Below are positions 25,901-64,000 of a DNA stretch of 64,000 nucleotides, piece by piece. A program made the position numbers and the translations under genes. The DNA comes from Chondrilla cf. caribensis (Eukaryota; Porifera; Demospongiae; Chondrillida; Chondrillidae), in NCBI GenBank assembly GCA_964020155.1, contig OZ026557.1, positions 2,963,501 through 3,027,500 of the forward strand. The letters run 5' to 3'. The stretch's first letter is position 1. Each line of letters starts with the position of its first letter. The notes beneath the pieces are model-generated. The model worked only from the letters and a program-made list of their open reading frames with translations, searched no databases and was not told the origin of the DNA.

Positions 25901-27743
25901 CCATATTTTTTAGAATCAAATTGTGACAGATTAAGGAGAATTCACTGTATGCGTATCCTAAATAATGATAGTTGTTATTTCACTGGTCCTATTTGTATGC
26001 ATGTGGGATACGTACATGCATATGTATCTAGTAAACCTGTATCAATTGTTGCTATGTTATATAACATATACATACGTGCATATTCACTTGTCGATTGATA
26101 CGTACTTATCACATCAGTCCTCAGCTGTGTATGTACGTACAAAGATATTGTATACATGTAGTCTATGTACGTATGTATGTATGTATTTGTTCAGTCTCAG
26201 TTTGTATTGTACTATCTGCTAAGGATTGACCCTGCTAGACTCAACATTTATCCTTTAGGAGCATTACCATATTGCTTCACTGTATGTACGTACGTACATA
26301 CCATGTTCCATTGGTCTACAGATTATAGATGCATAAATCACTCTTTGCACAATGTACATAGATATGTCAAGGCAGTACAAGTCCATGCAGACTCAAATGG
26401 AAATGAGAATTCAATTTTTGGAGGAAGAGGTGAAAAGACTAACGTCTCTATTGGGTGGGTATGCATATCACACCTGGGTATTAATTCGTTATTCATTCTC
26501 TGAGATTGCAGGACTGTAGTACATTCGTATATTGTACAGAGGATCAGTTTTACAGTTATTGGGATGCTGCAATAGTGTGTACATACGTATGTACCTGGGT
26601 TCTGAATTTCATATGTACATACATACATGCAATACTTAGTATTGTATAGACTGACTCACTAGTGAAATCCACAGAGTGATACATTCACATCTCAACGTTT
26701 TGACATTAACGTCTCGTTAATTCACTTTGTTACCCTGTATGTAAAGTGTTAGTTTTTGCCTGTGTGAAGGCACAAATGGCAAAGACTTGATGTATAAACA
26801 TGACTGTGACCCAGCAAAAGTACTAAGTTATTGAAAACTGTTCTTGTTTCCTCTAGTTTGCGTGAAATACAGTGAGCCATTTTTAATCTAGGATTTTAAA
26901 CTGTTTGCCACAAATCAGTACACACATAGAAATGCTTCTATTCATATCACAAATTTTATGTAGTTGTTCATGCATTTTGAATGGACAACAGTGTTCATCA
27001 GCACATGTGGTGCGTGGGGTATGTGGTATAGGAGCTATAATTACCGGCACCATTCATTACCTCTTTTTGTAATCATGTTTATATGTGTTCATTATCAGAT
27101 GAAACGAAGTTGAAGCTACATCATGTCACTGAAGATCGTGATAAGCTCAAGAAAGAAAAAGAAGAACAATATCAAACATTGATGCAGAAGATAAAATCAG
27201 TTGAACAAGCATATGAATCTATCCTCCAGGTAGGCAGTTTACCTTACAGTATAGTGGCAGGTGCTGTAAGGTCTCTTGTATTCACGAGCCCCTCAGCTAC
27301 TTTGTACGTGCTCTGTACCTGTGATCTTAGAATTGTTGTTGGTTTAATGCCATCATGATATGTGTATGTACGTACATAGGGGCTCCCCCCATGAGAATGG
27401 AGGCATATTCTGATGTAATAAAGGGATTAGCTTATTGTCGGTACATTCTTACGTACTTTGGTACATTGAAAATATCAGTTCTGATTGATCATATCCGTAC
27501 ATATGGCAACCCCTCAATTATTAGTACTTTTACTGTTATAGGTATGGTGGTAGGTGCGAATTTGCAACTACTTTTAGGCTAATGTACTGACTGACTCATT
27601 TTGCCATTTTGCAGGAAGCATTAGATAACATGGCTGTCAAATTGGAAGTGTGCAGAACAAAATGGCTGGAAGAATCTGCTGAAATTCAAAAGCGCAATTT
27701 TCAGTTGCTGCGAGAGTTTGGATCCCATGATACCACGTCTTGA
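22901..27743 (+). CDS. DRC12: Dynein regulatory complex subunit 12 (CCDC153) orthologue
   Basis: Small coiled-coil component of the nexin-dynein regulatory complex of motile cilia. Five exons, 22901-23033, 24273-24392, 26362-26454, 27099-27229 and 27615-27743, join in phase to 606 nt (201 residues; the human protein is about 210). The N-terminus is Lys-rich (MSKVKGAAKEKKGKKGKKKG), as in CCDC153. The middle contains MSRQYKSMQTQMEMRIQ and LEEEVKRL, matching the human MSRQ...LEEEVKGL segment. The C-terminal exon has the family block with a central KW (human QW) and REFG. The start is fixed by the basic N-terminus; stop TGA at 27741-27743. The divergent KH gene lies 1.06 kb upstream. Intron 2 begins with a donor-derived minisatellite (24384-24880). 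Confidence 0.9.
23071..23125 (+). repeat. 55-bp direct repeat, copy 1
   Basis: Begins ACCGGTTAACACAGCTAACA and ends TAGTACCATGATAGAG; nearly identical to 23376-23429, 305 bp downstream. Confidence 0.85.
23376..23429 (+). repeat. 55-bp direct repeat, copy 2
   Basis: Second copy of the repeat at 23071-23125, with two or three substitutions (CAGCTGATAA for CAGCTAACAA). Confidence 0.85.
24384..24880 (+). repeat. 25-bp minisatellite carrying the exon-2 splice donor
   Basis: About 18 head-to-tail units, period exactly 25 bp for the first 14 units and drifting later by TACG insertions. The unit contains the last bases of DRC12 exon 2 plus the donor (CACTGCTG|GTGAGTGG) followed by TAGTTTGTA variants (TAGAT, AGGAT). 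Copy 1 is the functional exon 2 boundary at 24392/24393, so every unit repeats a consensus 5' splice site. Confidence 0.9.
24881..26361. other. DRC12 intron 2, remainder
   Basis: No exon recognised. It contains a hairpin motif at 25223-25253 (CTGATAAAGGCAG...CTGCCGAAAC), the MITE at 25784-25947 and dense TACGTA words. Confidence 0.6.
25784..25947. mobile_element. Tc1/mariner-type MITE, copy 3
   Basis: A 164-bp element CAGTGAATCC...GAATTCACTG flanked by TA on both sides; contains TTATCTGCCAAGC and ACAGATTAAGG as decayed versions of the family phrase. Confidence 0.8.
26455..27098. other. DRC12 intron 3
   Basis: A 644-bp intron (donor TTGG|GTGGGT, acceptor TTATCAG). Nothing else recognised in it. 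Confidence 0.7.
27230..27614. other. DRC12 intron 4
   Basis: A 385-bp intron (donor CAG|GTAGGC, acceptor TTTTGCAG). Nothing else recognised in it. Confidence 0.75.
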
Positions 27744-28477
27744 TGCACATGCATGCGCTAATATCTGTTGCATGTCGAACCTTCATTGTTGATCGATTGC
27801 GAGTTCGTTATGCGTTTTCGTTGTAAACATACTCGGTTTTCATTCAGTGTATCCTGAATCAAGAATAATACATTTCATTGTTATCCTTTGCGCGTACGAA
27901 ACAAGAGCTCTTTCCTTGAAATGGATGAAAATAAGGTGAGTTTGTCCTTTTACGAAGCGGTAACTAAAGCAATTATAATAGTTAACGAAATGACACACAA
28001 ATACTTTACCATGCTTAATTTTCATGCTTCAAGGCTTTAACCTGTGTATGTGCCCTTGGAAATCTTCCAATAGCGTCCATATTATTATATTGAAGACGTG
28101 TTGTGTTGATTTTAGGGTTTGCTACACCGGTACAGCATTAAATATACGCTATCATCATAGAGGTCTGTATCGAGTAGCTTTTTACAACTCCTCAACACCC
28201 ATCTGTATCATGATGTTTGTATCATAATATGTCAGTACAAGTGAGTTTCCTAGTTCGGGATCTAATATTATGGTCAAAGTCCCAATAATCATTAAATTTA
28301 GGCTATGATGATTGAATTACGTCCGCCGTTGTAGTCAGGTACTTGGTCGCGGGAAGCCGTACGGTGAACATCTGTTCTGTACTGTCTGCCTGTACGTGTG
28401 GTTCCATCAGCAGAACTCGTTCGTTTAGATTCTCTACAGGTGATTACATCGCGTGCAATCGTGTCGGAGGGATTAGT
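27744..28477. other. DRC12 3' flank and RhoGEF 5' flank
   Basis: Intergenic space of 734 bp. The part after about 28320 is CpG-rich and is probably the 5' UTR/promoter of the RhoGEF gene. The open frame continues upstream of 28478 without an ATG, so the true 5' UTR boundary is unknown. No poly(A) signal was assigned with confidence. Confidence 0.5.
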
Positions 28478-60553
<32,076 letters not shown>

Positions 60554-62333
60554 TATCAAAACGTTTGTAGTCGATCGTTACGTACAATATTCAGTTTTAT
60601 GTTCCAGTTGTTCATGTTAATGAGTTTGAAGCTTTGATGAAAGTGAACATGTTGTTGTCAGTATCATGATGGCAATTGTATGTATGTAATGTATTCTCAT
60701 CATTTTTAATTCCTCTGTAATAATTATATCCTTGTGTATATTATTTATGCAGGAAACTTTCAGACTTGATACATGTACATGCCTGTATATAATATATTGT
60801 GTGCACTCATGACAACTCCTGCAACATGCAGTATACATGTTATGTACTGTGTACGTATATGTTGCAGGAGTAGAGACGTAATGTTTGTTGAATCAGATGC
60901 ATTTTCATTGTAGACACATGGGTGTATACCTGGGAAAGAAACCCACATCGGAATAGTAGGCTTATTAGTTTCACCATGTCTGCATCTGGAAGAACATTGA
61001 TTGGCCTATACACTTACATACCTGCCTATAGCTAATAGATTAATGCCTTCATTGTGTAGATATCTCTCATGCATGTTTTTATAATACATGTACAATCATG
61101 CAAATTCCTAAACAGATTCATCGATCATTCTCTTGTTATTATACTATGCCTATCTTCCCTATCAGTGACGAAATTTTCATATTGTATAATATATTGCAAT
61201 TGATTGGTATAATAATTAATAACAGGAAGAAAGACTTGAAAGAAAATCAATGTAATTTTATTCAACCCTCGTACATGTACACTCTGTCCTATTCACTAGG
61301 TTTTTCAATTTCATCTTGTGTGCAATATGTGCCATGGCTGTTACTTTTTTGCCATTCACAGCTGTGTGTGTATATGGCTTGGTGGCACGATATTATTATA
61401 ATATACTTACAATGGTGGCTGACGAAATATATTTGAAGGGATTGAACTACACAATAATGACTGTTCTATAATTCTTCAGCAATTTTAACAGTGGAAAAAC
61501 TACACAATAAACATGGCAGGTTAATTATGTACAGGAATTGCTGGTGATTCACTAATTACATAACTCCATAACTATAATATCGCACCATTTATTATGCTAA
61601 TGAAGATATGGACCATGATTCAGGAAACTGCAGTACTCCTGGCAGTCTCAAACTCTCAGCATGGCAGTATATATGTGCTGCTGTACATATGCATTCAACC
61701 TGAATGGTTTCTATAATGCAGTAGTGGGGAAGACTGGTTATATATGAACCAATAACCCGCTTTCACATCTGGGCCCACTTTTGTTCTTTAAAGTTTTGCT
61801 CATGAGCTACATTTCAGTGACCAACACAACAACCAATGGTCAAAAACATGCACTCCATACGTGTGCAATGATAGGATAAGTTGAATGTAAGCATGCACGT
61901 TTCCAATATAGTAAGAAACGTCACCCATCCACTTATATTGGGTAGAATGTGAAGTCCATATGGTTATATTATACGTATACTATGAGTTTTGCACCCAATT
62001 AAAGTAATCATTTGATTTGACTTGTGTGTACTGAATTTGAAGGCTACAACCATAGACACTCTAAACTACGTACGGTTACGTAGTTTAGAGTGTCTATGCT
62101 ACAACACAAGCCACGTGACCGAGACAATGGCGTCCTGATAATGAATCGATTGGCGCGCTATTAAGTAGCTAGGTGTCCGAATTTTAGAGTGTTTTAACAT
62201 TAATTTGCGGTAAAGAGTGTCTATAGTAGCACCATGAAGTTAATTATTTCTCACCTTCTCTGTTCGGGACGGCGGGGTGGCGATCTCGAGCTTTGGCAGT
62301 GTCTGAACGTACGACGGCCGAACAGTGGACGTG
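60554..62333. other. RhoGEF 3' UTR and intergenic space before DAGL copy 2
   Basis: No gene recognised in 1.8 kb. AT-rich to about 62040, then CpG-richer DNA with the hairpin 62051-62098, which is probably the DAGL copy 2 promoter side. No poly(A) signal was assigned with confidence. Confidence 0.55.
62051..62098. repeat. Perfect hairpin, 22-bp arms, upstream of DAGL copy 2
   Basis: CATAGACACTCTAAACTACG plus TA, spacer CGGT, then the exact complement. A third, partial copy of the arm (AGAGTGTCTATAGTAGC) lies at 62213-62230, about 100 bp before the start codon. Confidence 0.85.
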
Positions 62334-64000
62334 ATGCCAGCTCTGCGCTTCTGTATGAAGAAATGGGCCATTGCTAGCAATGACTTTGTCTTGCCCGCCC
62401 TGGTGTCGTTGCTTCTCCACCTGATATGGTTAGTTTTGTGAGTCCCCCCCCGGGTATTTTTCATCGTATGATACGTCTTTGTGTCTGGGACGATTAACCC
62501 GAGTGTGAACTGGGTCTCCACGCTTACTGACCGTGTATGTGTCTACACGAACCATGGTGATGGTAATCCATGTATGTGTCTTGTGTAATTGAGACAATTA
62601 CAGTGTCCTATATTATAATCTAGTGTGTTTCATTATCTGTCAGCCTAATCTGTGAATGCATCTCATGAACATACTCTGCTATATCAACTTGCCTGCATCC
62701 ATGGATATCTTGTAGAGAATTCTCATTATTATAGTCTACCATAATTCATAATATAGGACGAAATGCATTACCCAAATCATTACTATGCTTAAAAATGAAT
62801 TTGTACTCAAAATGATTGGAGATAGTAATGTTTTGTGAATATATGGGGGATTAACAAAATAATATGTATTGTACCTGATTTTCCATATTCCGGTATATTT
62901 CCATGCATGCACAATGTTATGATGCATAATAGAGGGTTGAAACACCATGCAATGGTCTCACTATTGATTGCTACACAGGATTGGAGGAGATGTGGCATTG
63001 ATAGTATACACTTATGTCCTGAACTGTACTCCCTCCCCCAAGGCTATCTTCATCACCTACCTCTTCTCCCAACTCTTGGTGCACATACTGGTCACCATTT
63101 CCGAGACGCTTATATTTCTGGAAAGCGCTAAAGGTCCCATCCTCAATGAAAGAACCATGAAGGTCAGTTTGGAGGTGTTTGGGAGTCCAGAATTTGTACA
63201 AGAACTGACATGATCTTCGTGATCAATGTATCAATCATCCCATTTTTGAGTAAATCAAATATCTTTGTCTTTCATTGGAGTATGTAAAGGAGTTCGTTAC
63301 AAGACAGTTCCACTGTAAATATTATATATATATATATTTGTATATTATTTATTTATATATAATATAGCAGACCAGGACAGAGGGAGTTTACGTACATATT
63401 GCGCAGAATGAAATTGTATGTTCAGCTTCACTTGCATGTACCTACGTATCTCACCTGTTCTTAATTGTGATTGCATTAGGGAATTGGACGCAGTAAAGAT
63501 CCACGAAAATTAATCCCGGTGTTCATTGGAATACGATGTGTCCTCTTTGTCGTAGAAGTCCTGCAGTGGTGTGTAGGAATGTCCTTGATTTCAGTCAATA
63601 GGTGGATCAGTGGGAGTAGGGAGTGTCCAGATGAAGTGGTTGACCGAATCCATAATGGTGTTAAAGGTTTCAACTTTTGCTACGGGATCAGTCTTCTTCT
63701 CATGTTCATCCTGTTTGTGGCATTCATGGACCCCCTTGGGTGCTGTGGAACTACTAGTTTCTACCGGGAACATAAGAAAAGACGAATAGCAGCAAGCCCT
63801 ATCACCAATCACATACATGTCGTAAGCAGGTCTTTGTCAGTCCGATACAGTAGTACTAGGTTAGGCCGATATCAACCAGGACAAAAGTTTTGGACCCGTG
63901 TACTAGATAGGGTTTTGTGTTGTGTTTGGGCCAAAAAGAACGACAACTATGCTTCTTTGGAATCGCAAATTGCTCTAGCACTAGCAATCTTGTTTGAAAA
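62334..64000 (+). CDS. DAGL: Diacylglycerol lipase (sn1-specific), copy 2, N-terminal part
   Basis: Paralogue of the gene at 614-9338. Exons: 62334-62428, 62979-63162 and 63480 to the right edge, about 266 residues, all in phase. Exon 1 begins MPALRFCMKKWAIASNDFVL, the conserved DAGL start; its length (95 nt) and phase equal those of copy 1. Hydrophobic segments follow (VLPALVSLLLHLIW; IFITYLFSQLLVHILVTI; LIPVFIGIRCVLFVVEVL; SLLLMFILFVAFMDPLGCC), consistent with the four-helix N-terminus. After these comes GQKFWTRVLDRVLCCVWAKK, matching the family's W...CC segment that precedes the lipase domain. The catalytic region lies to the right of the window. Copy 1 lacks the intron after exon 2 that is present here. 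Confidence 0.9.
62429..62978. other. DAGL copy 2 intron 1
   Basis: A 550-bp intron (donor GATATG|GTTAGT, acceptor CTACACAG), shorter than the 3.2-kb homologous intron of copy 1. Nothing else recognised. Confidence 0.75.
63163..63479. other. DAGL copy 2 intron 2
   Basis: A 317-bp intron (donor AAG|GTCAGT, acceptor GCATTAG) with a short (TA)n stretch. No counterpart in copy 1. Confidence 0.75.

Overview
The window is nuclear DNA from an animal. It holds spliced genes with GT..AG introns, no operons, many short non-autonomous DNA transposons, long (CA/TG)n tracts and a very high density of TACGTA/ATACGTAT words. The gene set is metazoan: two diacylglycerol lipases with the four-helix N-terminus, a dynein regulatory complex subunit and an ephexin-type DH-PH-SH3 RhoGEF. 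Divergence from vertebrate proteins plus compact intron-rich genes suggest an early-branching marine invertebrate, and a demosponge is my best guess. That placement is inference only. I see no rRNA, tRNA, viral, CRISPR or bacterial features.

Layout. (1) 614-9338, minus: a diacylglycerol lipase (DAGL copy 1), first ten coding exons reconstructed in frame, running off the left edge before the catalytic His. (2) 9583-12133: a cluster of nested hAT-like non-autonomous elements just upstream of its first exon, one of which splits a (GT)n tract. (3) 14688-21839, minus: a complete 11-exon gene for a 546-residue protein with an N-terminal KH domain and a long C-terminal region I do not recognise. (4) 22901-27743, plus: a complete 5-exon DRC12/CCDC153 orthologue (201 aa), divergently arranged with the KH gene; its intron 2 starts with a 25-bp minisatellite made of about 18 copies of its own splice donor. 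(5) 28478-60553, plus: a 32-kb ephexin-family RhoGEF gene (15 constitutive exons, 1630 aa, plus one possible cassette exon) with two giant introns (8 and 10 kb) full of transposon relics, including a TIR element that carries a RecQ-helicase fragment. (6) 62334-end, plus: the 5' part of a second diacylglycerol lipase (DAGL copy 2), cut by the right edge.

Functional reading. The two DAGL genes point outward from the ends of the window and would make sn1-specific lipases that release 2-arachidonoylglycerol-type monoacylglycerols. The RhoGEF links tyrosine-kinase signalling to Rho GTPases, and DRC12 acts in motile cilia (choanocytes or larval cells, if this is a sponge). Nothing shows that the five genes act in one pathway. 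All exon models were built by hand from reading frames, splice phases and homology remembered from the families, and no transcript evidence was available.
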